64,000 nucleotides of DNA from Lepisosteus oculatus (taxonomy: Eukaryota; Chordata; Actinopteri; Semionotiformes; Lepisosteidae): positions 15,887,532-15,951,531 of the forward strand of contig NC_090718.1 in the NCBI RefSeq assembly GCF_040954835.1, written 5' to 3'. A program made the translations under genes and the position numbers. The notes under the pieces were generated by a model that saw nothing but the letters and a program-made list of their open reading frames with translations, was not told the origin of the DNA and did no database searches. Positions within the stretch are counted from its first letter, which is position 1. Each line of letters opens with the position of its first letter. This document shows, piece after piece, positions 40,087 to 50,805 of the stretch.

Positions 40087-40600
40087 AACTCACTGCTTCA
40101 GGATGCACACTATCGTCGATGAAACCTGTGGTGTAAGCAAGCGAAAAGAGACAGATCCTTCTAAAACACAGAGGCCATCGGGAGGGCAGAAACACTCTGC
40201 AACAGGTAGGAGCTGTGGAGCCGTGATTCCCCCGAGCCAGAGCCCTCGTCCTCCCTCGACAGCGAACTGAGCTCCAGCGACTGGAGCAGCTACCTGCCGT
40301 CGTGGGACCTCCTGCAGATTGGGAACGGGTAAGGCAATTCGACACGAGCCCACTCCTCTTCCCACTGCTTACACCCCTATAACAAATAGTTTCAGGGTAT
40401 TCAAGTACAGGATAAAGAGATGACAGGTGTTCCCAATTGGCTGAGGATACAACTCTCTCTCTCTGAGAAAGCACACAGAGGTGGACAAAGCAATTAAATG
40501 CGTTTACAAGTCATTTCCTCTGTTTCTGGTCTTTCTTTACATATCAGAAAAGTGAACTGGTGGCTGTTGGAAAGTGTCTGCTCCGTACGTAATATACATG
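40087..40600 (+). other. About 510-bp segment inserted in the LINE-like remnant, with acidic Ser-rich frame, copy 1
   Basis: The older copy runs straight from AGACCGATAA to TATCCATG (about 25100-25118), whereas copies 1 and 2 carry this extra segment between the same flanks. It includes an open stretch at about 40208-40329 reading RDSPEPEPSSSLDSELSSSD then WSSYLPSWDLLQIGNG, ending at a donor-like GG/GTAAGG. Acidic and serine-rich; not recognised. Also at about 57885-58398 in copy 2. Confidence 0.35.
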
Positions 40601-41050
40601 TAAAAGATGTGATTAAATATCTTGGTATTAAGATTTTCAAAAAGGTGATTTTGTGATTTGATGTTCTCTACCTTAGTAAAATAAAAAAAAAAACTTTATT
40701 CATGGTTGCTATTTGTCAAACACGGGCAGAAGGAGGCCTAAATGCTACAGGGTTTAGAGCATCTAATACCGATACCGACAGTATTATTTACAAAATTAAG
40801 CAAAGTAGGTGATGTATGTTTCCCTAATTTAATCATTCAGGAACTAGGTATTGATGCTTTTAAGAAACTAACAGTAGCCCATCAGAACCTATGGAAGAAT
40901 TTACAACCTTTATTAGACTACAAGGAAAACAATGTAGTTATACGTGTACTAATAAATACTTCAGATCCCTCTCGCAATCTCACAATATCTTGTCAAACTA
41001 TTTTGGAGCACCTCTTTGGGGAAAGTGAGTGGAATCAAACATGACTATTG
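40600..41050 (+). mobile_element. LINE ORF2-like C-terminal remnant, copy 1
   Basis: NIHVKDVIKYLGIKIFKK, then TKLSKVGDVCFPNLIIQE leading into a frame to 41044 with NLWKNLQPLLDYKENNVVI. Homologous to 25080-25870 and 58398-58850. The L1-like identity rests on the YLGI and PNL blocks only. Confidence 0.4.
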
Positions 41051-41532
41051 TCAAACAGATTTTGTATGAATAATAAGGTTAAGGCGTCAGTACAAAATTG
41101 TACATTGAATCGACCCGGTAAAGATACACAGTGTGCATAGATTTAAAAGTAATATAGATGATAATTGTCTATCTCAAAGCAGCCCAGAAACCTTACGTTT
41201 GTTTTTGTTTTGTTCTGTTGTTAAAACACTCTGAACAGATCGGCAAAATGGTGTAAAGAAGGCTTCTAATTCTGACATTTCCTGTAGACAAATTGATGTT
41301 ATTTTACTGCTCAATACTGCTGAACCGAATCTAAAATATAATGTATCATTGGCTTAATCATTATACTCGCTCGTTATTAGATGTAGAAATAGCCTAAAGA
41401 TGAGAAATAATCGAAAATTGAATAATTAGACCGTATGTCGTAGTAGCAGATTGTACTTCTCGCCTACTTGATGTGGTCGAGCAACTCCACAATCGCCATA
41501 CAATCCGTCCGTTCTCATGCTCTGACTTTCAG

Positions 41533-41609
41533 GTTGGGCAGTGGACTGGATTCCAGGGCAAACTCGTTCTTGTTTGATTATCCGTGTGAAATCTCGCCCA
41601 ATATAACAG
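41533..41609 (+). other. Exon-like block with splice borders, copy 1
   Basis: Preceded by TGACTTTCAG and followed by GTAAAC. Differs slightly from 26365-26440. Unrecognised. Confidence 0.25.
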
Positions 41610-41801
41610 GTAAACTCATGCACTGAAATGATGCGCTTCCAAATTAAAGCGACACGCATTTGAATAATTCAAAATACACACGAGGGAACGTCTCCAAACC
41701 ATGCCTAAGTATCACAACATGAAAGCTGTGCGTACCTTCTCTTTATTTGACTGTATAATGTACTCCGGTGATCTGTAACGTACTCTTGCGTGCATCGTAA
41801 A

Positions 41802-42317
41802 GGATCCGGACTTCCGGCTACGGAAAACCCGGAGTGTATCAGCCTTTGCACCGGACCCGGACTTCCGGCTACGAAAAACCCGGAGTGGATCGGCCTTTCC
41901 ACCGGACCCGGACTTCCGGCTACGAAAAACCCGGAGTGGATCGGCCTTCCACCGGATCCGGACTTCCGGCTACGGAAAACCCGGAGTGGATCGGCCTCCC
42001 ACTGGATCCGGACTTCCGGCTACGGAAAACCCGGAGTGGATCGGCCGTTCCACTGGATCCGGACTGCCGGCTACGGAAAACCCGGAGTGGATCGGCCTTC
42101 CACTGGATCCGGACTGCCGGCTACGGAAAACCCGGAGTGGATCGGCCTTCCACTGGATCCGGACTGCCGGCTACGGAAAACCCGGAGTGGATCGGCCTCC
42201 CACTGGATCCGGACTGCCGGCTACGGAAAACCCGGAGTGGATCGGCCTCCCACTGGATCCGGACTGCCGGCTACGGAAAACCCGGAGTGGATCGGCCTCC
42301 CACTGGATCCGGACTGT
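41802..42317 (+). repeat. 50-bp GC-rich minisatellite, copy 1 (about 10 units)
   Basis: Same 50-base unit as 26633-26996. The first units carry ACTTCCGG and CGAAAAACC variants, later ones ACTGCCGG. Ten complete units here, against seven in the older copy and nine in copy 2. Confidence 0.95.
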
Positions 42318-42510
42318 GAGCAGCTTTTGTCCAATCGGCGCTGAGATTTCAGCAGGAGGCGGGAGACAGGCTCTTGTCCAGTCACACAGCTTCAGTCCCG
42401 GGACTTTTCCGAATTCCGGCGGGCGGTGACACTTCCGAGAAATGTCCACTGGGTGGCGACAGAGATACACGAGTCCACGGAGCTGAGTCTCAAAGCGCTA
42501 TCGGAAAGAC
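42318..42510 (+). promoter_or_regulatory. Promoter-like CCAAT/GC-box block, copy 1
   Basis: CCAAT at 42331-42335, then GGAGGCGGGA and CGGCGGGCGGTGA, then GAGAAATGTCCACTGGG (ATG 42442). The ATG frame is shorter here than at 27121 and 60189, so these frames are not maintained as a protein. Confidence 0.4.
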
Positions 42511-42874
42511 TTGAAATCGGAAAGAAATACATTTGTTACGTTTTAATCCCATTGAAAAGGAAGATGAAAATATCGTTTGTATTTTAAAACATTATTATAC
42601 TTGCGCAACATAATTATTAAGGGAATGGTGTGAGAGGAGACCGTGTTTGAACAGTTTAAGACGGATGTAAAGACATTTTATTTCAGAATGTCTTTCTGAA
42701 ATGTGTCTGTTTCTGTGTTGTAAGAACGTTGAAGCATGGACGGGCCTTATCTGCATTTACCTTGTTGAATCTTTTTTTCCATAAAATGTACATGTATTAT
42801 TGCATGTACCCTGACAATACGACTGCTACGTTACGTTTTCTTGTAGTTTTTGGTCTCATAAAAAATACAAAAGT

Positions 42875-42960
42875 ATGAGTCGATGACGTCAAAATGGTGT
42901 CGCCCACAGGGCTTATGGGTAATGTAGTCTCTGTAGTTCACTGGGCTTCCCTGCCCATGT
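42875..42960 (+). promoter_or_regulatory. CRE / ZNF143-like / E-box-like cluster, copy 1 second instance
   Basis: Perfect CRE TGACGTCA (42884-42891), GGGTAATGTAGTC (42917-42929) and CATGTG in the E-box position. Confidence 0.45.
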
Positions 42961-43194
42961 GTTTCGCTGATTTCATTGAACATTAGAATGAATTATATTA
43001 ATACAATTTCAGCGTATTTATCGTGTCTTGTATTTCTTTGTCTCTCTTATGTGTTCCCTTGTGTGTATGTTTTCTTGTATTTCACTTGTCTGCGGCGCTG
43101 GTTAATCGACTTGGCACATAAAGCAAACCCACTGTCCTCGTGTTTCTTAGCTCCCGTCTTGTTTGCAAACTTTTCTCCTGTGTTTATTTTACTT

Positions 43195-43380
43195 TGTCAA
43201 TAAAACGTGGTTGCCGGGGAAACGGTGCTGCAGAAGTTGTTGCGAGCTGACCTCTAGGAGGTAAACAGTCGGCTTTTGTAATCTAATCAGCGAGCAAAGC
43301 AGAAACGTTAGTCTAAAAAGCGCTGGCTGAGTATTTTGTGGACATTATGCAGAAGAAAAGGAAGGAACGGTGAGTCGCAG
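43195..43380 (+). other. AATAAA/RFX-like repeat followed by exon-like block with donor
   Basis: TCAATAAAACGTG, GTTGCCGGGGAAAC (43210-43223), then AAAAGCGCTGGCTGAGTATT and GGAAGGAACG/GTGAGT (donor GT at 43370). The sister block at 43760-43920 is close in sequence. Confidence 0.35.
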
Positions 43381-43759
43381 GCTGTCGGTAAATATCAGCG
43401 CTGGACACCAGCCTCACACCGCTGGGCTCACTGCCCCATGAGCGAGTCCGTCGGCGCCTCCTCCTGCTGGGGTGTGTTACTGCAGGAGTGAGGAGTCTCC
43501 GGTCTCCGGTCGCGTCATGATCTGCAGGTGGAGGTGAGAGACGGCGGCGCAGTGGGTGGCAGCGCTGGGAGCCTGGATTTAGTTCCTGGGGTGCTGTCTG
43601 TGTGGAGTTTGCATGCTCTGCTCATGTTCTCGTGGCTCCAGTTTTCTGGGGTGCAAAATTCTGTTTATTTCACAAGACGGACCCGGGCAGCAGCATGTGT
43701 CTGCAGCGCTCATCCTGCCTGCATGTTTGCAAACTTTTCTCCTGTGTTTATTTTACTTT

Positions 43760-43920
43760 GTTAAATAAAACGTGGTTGCTGGGGAAACGGTGCTGCAGAA
43801 GTTGTTGCGATCTGACCTCCGGGAGGGAGACAGCTGGCAAAGCCGAAACTTTAGTCTAAAAGGCGCTGGCTGGAGAAGTTTGTGGACATTTTGCGGAAGA
43901 AAAGGAAGAAGCGGTGAGTC
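43760..43920 (+). other. Second exon-like block with donor, copy 1
   Basis: TAAATAAAACGTG and GTTGCTGGGGAAAC, then an open stretch reading SKRRWLEKFVDILRKKRKKR that runs directly into GCG/GTGAGT (GT at 43914). Related stretches at 29.69 and 34.24 kb read SKKRWLEYFVEETVTRRLWD. The Lys/Arg-rich helical look is suggestive but no family is recognised. Confidence 0.35.
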
Positions 43921-44180
43921 GCAGGCTGTGTGACAGGACTGTCGGGGAAATGTAAGCGCTGGGCTGAGCGAGTCCGTCGGCGCCTCCTCCTGCAGGAGTG
44001 AGGAGTCTCCGGTCTCCGGTCGCGTCCTGATCTGCATGTGGAGGTGAAAGGCTGAGAGACGGTGCACATGCTCTGCACATGTTCTCATGTGTCTGGTTTC
44101 CTGGAGTGCTGTCTGTGTGGAGTTTGCATGCTCTGCTCATGTTCTCAAGGGTTTCCTGCCGCTTCTGCAGTCCAGTGTTG

Positions 44181-44464
44181 GTGAGTCTGTCGGGTTGATT
44201 GTGTTGTGGTGTGAGTGTGCCCTAAAGGGGTTTTAATAGTATGGGGTTTGTGTGTTCACTTGTATGCAGACCACTGGAGAGACCGGTTGTTTTTTGCCAG
44301 GCAGACTAATGGCTGCATATTCAATTCCAGCTACTGAACCAGCAAGTGGGACAGTGTTTGAAAACCCTTTCAATGAAAGGTTTGTAGAACAGTGTTGCTA
44401 TTGTTCTGTTTAATTCGAGGTCACCAAGCTTATAAATGGTCTCACAACGTTTGTCTCTTTTCAG
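44181..44464 (+). other. Candidate intron (GTGAGT ... TTTTCAG), copy 1
   Basis: CCAGTGTTG/GTGAGTCTG at 44181 and GTTTGTCTCTTTTCAG/GTTTCTCC ending at 44464 form a 284-base intron with strong borders. Repeated at 61920-62203 in copy 2. The flanking exons have no recognised product. Confidence 0.4.
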
Positions 44465-45254
44465 GTTTCTCCGACCCGGAGAGTGAACAAAGAAGTGATA
44501 AGGGCCCATAACACCTAAGCTCGGCACTCTCACACTCTTCAGCCACACGAGCTTCCTCCTGGTAAAATACTGGGCAAGCCCCTTTCTGACAGGGACAGTG
44601 GAAAACCCCCTGAGGGAGATGGGCTGAGGGGAGGAATAAAACCATCTGAGCCGGAACGGAGCGCGCTCCCGATTCCCACTAGACCCGGGAGACGACACAG
44701 GCAGCACAAGGGAAGCTGCGGCGCTCGAGTTCACGGAGGCAAGGACCGATTGACGACCACGGGAGACAGTGGCATCGGAACAGAGGTACTGTACAGAGAC
44801 TTTTAATACCTGAAGGCAAGGAGCGAGAAACCGGCCCGGCTAGCCGCTCCAAACTGAGGGGAATGGAATACAGTTCGCGGGAGGATTTCTAGTGGAACCT
44901 GAACGGAGTCTGGGGAAATGGGACCGGCCTCTCGTTCACTGGGGCCATCAAAGACTTTACAGGTACGAAGAAGAATCGTTCGAGTGGCCACTCTTCGGTA
45001 CTTGACAGAAAAGACTGCCGTCCCTCTGGATTCATTATGACCCTTGGAAGGACCTTTTGTTGCTGCTGTTTTCGTTGTGTCTTTGGCTGATGGTGAAAGT
45101 GGATAGAAAATAAAAAGGTCACTTATACGATACACATGCTTGTCGCTGGTCTGTGTGGGCATTGGTGGATCTGGAAGATCAACAGAACCTGTTGCATTGC
45201 TAGGTGCCGTAGTCATATATGAGGCAGGAAATAATTGTTGTTTGAGGGGTCACC
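44465..45254. other. Unrecognised GC-moderate segment, copy 1
   Basis: No gene or element recognised. It contains GGAATAAAACC at about 44632 and is identical, as far as I can see, to 62204-62993. Confidence 0.4.
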
Positions 45255-46028
45255 TCACTCTGACACGAACGTGTTGGGAAGACGCGCCAGTTCTGACGTT
45301 AGTGCGATGGGTCTGTAGGCATTAAGGCAGGTTCTTGTGTCCTTTTTTGGAACAGGAACAATAACAGAAGATTTGAAGCAGTCTGGCACTGTGCACTGGG
45401 ACAATGATTGCTTAAAAACGTCTGTAAAGATTGGAGCGAGTTGGCCAGCACAGGGCTGTAGTGTGGCTGGAGATACACAGTCAGGTCCTGCTGCCTTTTT
45501 ACAGTTTTGCTTTTCGAATAGCCTTAACACATCCTGTTCTTTGCTTCACAGGGCATTCTCAAGACTTGTTAACGGCGTCAAGTCTTCGTGAGAGATTGAG
45601 TGTGAGTGGGTGTGGCACTCCAGTTGAGTGGGGGACAATAGCTCATCCCCAGGATGTGAATTATTTGGAGGAGTTGCGAGACTGCCATGGACAAGGTCGT
45701 TGGAGATCCTTTGTGTTTCAGGCCTGCTGTAAAATGTGTTATCTGGTAGAGAGTGATCAAGATGTATCTGAGGGGATTTTCTTTTGTAATTGGTAACAGT
45801 TTGGAGACCTTTCCAGACAGATAAACAGTCTTTGTTAGCAAACAGTTGTTCCAGCTGTGGACAGGAGGGGAAACAAAAGGTAGAGAACACTATTTTTAGA
45901 GAAATGGTCCTAAAGGAACAAAGCATAGTGTAGGATGCCACTAGCTTAAGTCTTAACAGCACTGCATGAGAGGAGACTCCAGTGTCTATTTGTTCCGAGG
46001 GATCCTCAGAAAGGTCAAAAGGTTGCAA
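45255..46028 (-). mobile_element. LINE ORF2 reverse transcriptase N-terminal fragment, copy 1
   Basis: On the minus strand: VWKGLQTVTNYKRKSPQI, then SLPDNTFYSRPET; next, after a frame change, KKAAGPDCVSPATLQPCAGQ, then SQCTVPDCFKSSVIVPVPKK and NAYRPIALTSEL. These are typical of fish L2/CR1-type LINEs. The sequence stops soon after YRPIALTS, so the catalytic YxDD part is absent, and the frame is broken in the middle. Dead fragment. Duplicated at 62994-63767. Confidence 0.85.
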
Positions 46029-46159
46029 ACAGATAGGAGACTGGTTACATGCCTGAAGCTTAGCTAGAGGAACATAACAGTGCTGGAATTCTGAGAGGGG
46101 AGGTTATCAGAGCCTAATGTTATTGCGAAAAATGGCAACTAGGCATAGACGATCTGCTG

Positions 46160-46759
46160 AATAATAATAATAATAATAATAATTGCTTACACTTATATAG
46201 CGCTTTTCTGGACACTCCACTCAAAGCACTTTACAGGTAATGGGGACTCCCCTCCACCACCACCAATGTGCAGCATCCACCTGGATGATGCGACGGCAGC
46301 CATAGTGCGCCAGAACGCTCACCACACATCAGCTATCAGTGGGGAGGAGAGCAGAGTAATGTAGCCAATTCATAGAAGGGGATTATTAGGAGGCCATGAT
46401 TGGTAAGGGCCAATTGGAAATTTGGCCAGGATGCCGGGGTTACACCCCTACTCTTTTCGAGAAGCACACCTACACCCCTACTCTTTTCGAGATTTTTAAT
46501 GACCACAGAGAGTCAGGACCTCGGTTTTACATCTCATCCGAAGGACAGCGCCTGTTTACAGTATAGTGTCCCCATCACTATACTGGGGCATTAGGACCCA
46601 CATGGACCACAGGGTGAGCACCCCCTGCTGGCCCCACTAACACCTCTTCCAGCAGCAACCTTAGTTTTTCCCAGGAGGTCTCCCATCCAGGTACTGACCA
46701 GGCTCACACCTGCTTAGCTTCAGTGGGTTGCCAGTTGTGAGTTGCAGGGTGATATGGCT
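46160..46759 (-). mobile_element. 5S rRNA-derived SINE (SINE3 type), copy 1, well preserved
   Basis: On the minus strand the head reads GCCATATCACCCTGCAACTC, then GAAGCTAAGCAGG, GCCTGGTCAGTACCTGGATG and GGAGACCTCCTGGG, unmistakably 5S rRNA. The body has CCAGCAGGGGGTGCTC and the tail ends AAAAGCGCTATATAAGTGTA followed by (ATT)n at 46160-46183. A shared 5S head plus LINE-type tail is the established SINE3 plan. A 25-base internal duplication lies near 46441-46490. Confidence 0.93.
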
Positions 46760-47016
46760 GCTGACTGTCTGTCCTGTGAATTGTTAAGGGTTTCATGTAT
46801 TTGTGTGTCCAAGTAGTCCGGACTGCTGTGCTATGTGTTGTTTGTCTTTTGAATTTTCTGTTTTACACCTATTGTATCCATAGTGGTATGGGCCAAATCC
46901 AATTTAAAGGATGTTGTGAGCACTGGGGTTTGTTGGGAGTGGTGAGTTAGGAGTCTGGAAATGAGAGCAAGGTGCGAGTGGATATGATAAAAAGATTGTT
47001 CCTTTATTTTGTTTCT
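46760..47016. other. Unrecognised spacer just before the duplication junction
   Basis: Unique in this window; ends TTCCTTTATTTTGTTTCT just before the GATACCTGGTG start of copy 2. No gene is seen. Confidence 0.4.
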
Positions 47017-47690
47017 GATACCTGGTGAAGAGACGCAGTGAGTGTTTGAGTGGCCAGCTGCGTCAACTTCAATAAAACTGGCCTTTTGGTTTGTTTGAGT
47101 GCTGACTTGCTATGGTGTATTTTTTCTCTCTGTGAACAACAGGTCCTACGGCCAACACTACCCACACAGGAGGTGTGTGCGTGACAGCTCCTCAGCTGAA
47201 GCAGGAGTCCAAGTGTGCACAGATTTCTTGTTGGGGTTTGTTGTTTGAAGTTTCTGTTTGTATGTAGGAAGCAATTGTGCCATCGCGTGGTCCGAGTTAT
47301 AGCACGGGACGAGAGCTCCCGAAGAGCGCCTGCCTCCTGCCCGATTCGACGTCTAAAATCATCACAGAACGAGAGGAGCCAACAGGAATGCAAGTCTCTT
47401 CTGGTGAGGAGCCTCCAACACAGCCCCCAGTACTGGGTGTGCAGAAAGAATCCTGTTCTACAGTTGTGGTGCGAAATGGCCTCCAGTCCTTGTCAAATGC
47501 TGGGTTTCTCTGGACTGCAGTCCCCTCCGCATTTGGATGATTGTGATTGGTGTTGCTGTAGCTGTGCTGTCCTGAGACTGACTGGTGTCAAGACCAGCTG
47601 TACTCTGGGATCAGCAGGGCCTAGTGGTGGTATGAATTGTGGCCTCTGTTTCTCAGGTGTAACAAGTGTTTGATTACTCTGTTCTGTATG

Positions 47691-48020
47691 TGTCACGGAC
47701 GTCCAAAGGGACTTACCGTAGGGAGCAGGAGAGCGGAAAAAGACCCATATGCGTAGCGGCGAGACGGGAAAAAGGCCCGGGCTCATTAGTGCAAAGAGTT
47801 CAGGAATGCCGTATAGAAACCTATGCCCTCAGGGAGCGGACGTGGGGCGCCCTGGTGCTAGGCGGGTCTCAGGACATCCGAACAACAATGCTGAGCGAGG
47901 ACAGAGTGCAAGACCCGGAAATATATAGCCCAAGGGAAAGAGAGGGACAGGAAGGACAGCAGACCGGAAACTAGGGACAGGACAGAGAAGGAGCGCCCTC
48001 TGGCTGCAGAGGGCGTGACA
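47691..48020. mobile_element. Solo LTR of an LTR retrotransposon (copy 2 only)
   Basis: A 330-base segment begins TGTCACG and ends CGTGACA, flanked by a 5-base target duplication GTATG (47686-47690 and 48021-48025). The empty site is visible in copy 1 at 30810-30814 (single GTATG). A TATATAG box lies at about 47921-47927. TG/CA ends plus a 5-base duplication fit a Ty3/Gypsy- or ERV-type LTR. No internal region remains. Insertion is young, because it postdates the split of the two copies. Confidence 0.85.
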
Positions 48021-48123
48021 GTATGTTTATCAATAGTGGGTACTGGCCTAATTCAGCCCTGCACTCGCTGTTAGCTGTTTTTCTCTGCGCAAGGCGGATG
48101 TTTCTACAGATTGATTAGAGTTT

Positions 48124-48775
48124 CTACAGAGTGTACTCCTGGTCTGTGAGGGGACCCCACACTTCACTGCCGTATAGGGCAATGGGTTGGATTACACTTT
48201 CAGATATTTGGAGCGAAATTCTTGTTGGTGGGTTGACATTGAAGAGCCTCCTTCTTATTGCGTAGAAAGCCCTGAGTGCCTTCTCCCTCAGTGCCTTTAG
48301 TGCCAGGTCAAAACTCCCAGAAGAGCTGATGGTGAGACCGAGATATGTGTAGCTGGATGTGTGCTCCAATGTGTTGTTGTTCAGTGTGAATTTGTACCTG
48401 TTTCCCTGAGGTCTGGCTTTCTCCTGGAAAACCATAACTCTGGTCTTGTCCAGATTGACTGGCAGTGCCCAGGTGTGACAGTCCTGCTCCAGCAATGCCA
48501 GGCTCTGCTGTTCTGGGTCCAGATGGGCTGGCAGTGCCCAGGTGTGAATGTGATGGGATGTGTGGCGGTTTGGTAGGAAGCCAGTCTGACTCTAATGCAG
48601 GACATTGTGCTCAGTAAGGAGGGCCGGTTATCAGATATTCAAGTTACGACAGAGTTCCTTCCCCAGGTTACTGTTCACACTGAAGCTCCGGTACCTGTTG
48701 GGGTCGAGTCTGTCTCCATTCTTACAGATGGGCGTGATCAGTCCTTGATTCCAGGCCTCAGGGAAACAGCCGGCC
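48124..48775 (-). mobile_element. LINE reverse transcriptase fragments (minus strand), copy 2
   Basis: Same remnant as 30913-31700: NLDKTRVMVFQEKARPQGNR, YTYLGLTISSSGSFDLALKA and ALYGSEVWGP. The reading is longer here because the internal tandem repeat is shorter. The RT core is missing. Confidence 0.75.
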
Positions 48776-49651
48776 GTCAGGACGAGGTTGGGGAGTTTGA
48801 GCAGGCTTTGCTGCAGGTCTGAGCTGCAGTTGGATCAAGCGTTGTTGACTGTGTCTTGGCTACAGGCCTTTTGTGGTCTGAGAGTTGTCTGTTTGTGTAT
48901 GTGCTTATCTTCTTTAGGGTGTGCATGTAGTGTCTAACCATCTCACAGTATCTGAGGCGCAGTTCAGAGTGGTGTGGTGTTGTTTTAGTTCTGGTAGTTC
49001 TCTTCAGTTGTTTCTGCACTCTGTATCAAACCATTTGATATTGTTTCTGAGTGTGTTTCATATGAATGTAGTCATTTTGATTTTAAGGCTAGTTTCTCAA
49101 AAACATGGTTTATAAATTTATGCCCGATTTGTTGGTTTGATTCAGAGCGTTTTGAAATGTAAGGGATCAAGTAATGGGTTTATTTGCTGCTGAAAAGAGA
49201 AGAAAGAAAAAAAAAAAGAAATGAGACAATTAGCTTGTAATGAGTTTATAACAACAGTAATTAGATTCCTGCAAGCACTCTTTTCATTGTCCAACAACTG
49301 AAAGCTTTTAGGTATAAAGGAAGGGTCCTCTAATATTTGATGTGTGAGCTTGTCGTTCTATTGGAGATGTTAGTGAGTCTGAGGATTCGTGTTAATATGA
49401 CAATACTGCTACTACTATTAATAATACAGCATGGCAAGACTTCTTTCAGTCATTTCCCACCCCTCCACCTCAGTGAATCACACATGTTAAACTTCCATCT
49501 CGGGTTCCAGATCAGACATGAGCAATCCTATATTACAAATACTTAGCACCAGGCAATTTAACCAGACAATAATTTAAGCAATTATTCATTCAAGAGAAGC
49601 AGCAGGACGAGTAAAGTGCCCCTCTGATGGCCGGTCAGTGGAATTAAACTG

Positions 49652-50805
49652 GAAAATTTCTTAGAAATGATTATTCTTACAATGATGTACCAATGGCGCC
49701 GCTTGGTGGTCATTCAGCAAAATTTCACCGAAGGTTTTTTTTAATTAAAATACCGTTAGTAATGTTCGTATTAATTAGTTATTTTAATTTTAAAAATATT
49801 TAAGCATTTTCAACAGCAAAGAATACATTGCCTTGCAAACAAGAGTAATGAATGAATGTATTGTACATGGATACAAAATACAAAATAAATACAATAAACC
49901 AAAAATTAAAATGACGTTCAAAAGGCGCGAGTCGATGACGTCAGAAGGAAGTCGCCCACGGGGCGTATGGGTAATGTAGTTTCTGTAGTTCTCTGGCCCG
50001 CACTGCCCACGTGTTTCGGTGATTTGATTGAACATCAGAATTAATTATATTGTACCATTTCAGCGTGTTTGTCGTGTCATGGATTTCTATGACTGTCTTA
50101 TGGGTTCTCTTGTGTGTCATGTTTATTTTAGTGGGTGGCAGTGCTGGGGCCCTGAACTGTAATCCTTCGTGTTAAGTATTTGTTACTGTGACCCTCCTGG
50201 GAGGAGGGGACCTTTGTAAGATTCCTGTCCTGGCAAGCAGCAGGTGAGAGTTTGCTGTCCGACTCAATTACACCTCCGCTACCTCATTTCACCTCTTTCA
50301 CCAGCCTGTAAAGGGGGTTGTGATAGTATGGGGTCTTTCTCTTTAACAACCTCAAACCGCAGGAAAGAAATGCTTCATTTATAAGATTGAAATATAACCA
50401 GAAAGTATAAAAATAGCTATTTGTGTGTATCATGTCAGAAATATTTGTTTTTATTTTAAAAGAATTTAGAAGAGAAATATGATTAATAAGGCAGTAGAAT
50501 CCATTTAAACTGTCATTTTCCTGTTTAGGTTGGAAAGTTTAATTTGATCAAGTCCACTTGAGTGCCTAAGCAACTGTTTGGGTAGTTTGGCTGGTGTGGT
50601 GGTGCTCTCCAAATACCTGATCCAAACGGACAGAGAGACAAAGTGAGAAAGAAAAGGTGTAAATAACAGACATATCATATATCATTTGCAGAATACAGTA
50701 ATGTGCTGTTCAGCACAGTGACCTAGAGTGAAGATGGAAATCAGTCATTCTAGTGCTCTCAATGGTTTTCCATTACAAACGGACCAGGGCTTCCTGAGAC
50801 ACAGG
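49652..50805. repeat. 1.15-kb segment present in copy 2, absent from copy 1
   Basis: Copy 1 runs from AATTAAACTG to CAGTTGGAGTTA with four bases between (32572-32575). Copy 2 has 1.15 kb there, with its own CRE (49936-49943), GGGTAATGTAGTT (49969) and CACGTG (50008-50013), and a part like 37235-37330 (TTAACAACCTCAAAC). It is therefore made of modules of the same family. Either copy 1 lost it or copy 2 gained it. Confidence 0.7.
49925..50015 (+). promoter_or_regulatory. CRE / ZNF143-like / E-box cluster in the copy 2-specific segment
   Basis: TGACGTCA (49936-49943), GGGTAATGTAGTT and CACGTG (50008-50013). This is the most complete instance, with intact CRE and E-box. Confidence 0.45.

Larger units (their letters stand above)
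30142..47016 (+). repeat. Large tandem duplication, copy 1 (16.9 kb)
   Basis: Starts at GATACCTGGTGAAGAG and is repeated from 47017. Comparing by eye, long stretches are identical or nearly so: about 340 bases at 35719-36060 versus 53519-53860 show one difference, and 44321-45216 versus 62060-62955 show none that I can find. The offset drifts from 16875 to 18210 and back to 17739 because of the solo LTR, an extra 1.15 kb in copy 2, and tandem-repeat length changes. No host gene is recognised in it. Confidence 0.93.

Noticed and set aside
46670-46759. 5S rRNA gene
   Set aside because: The 5S-like part is diverged and fused to a SINE body and LINE-type tail.
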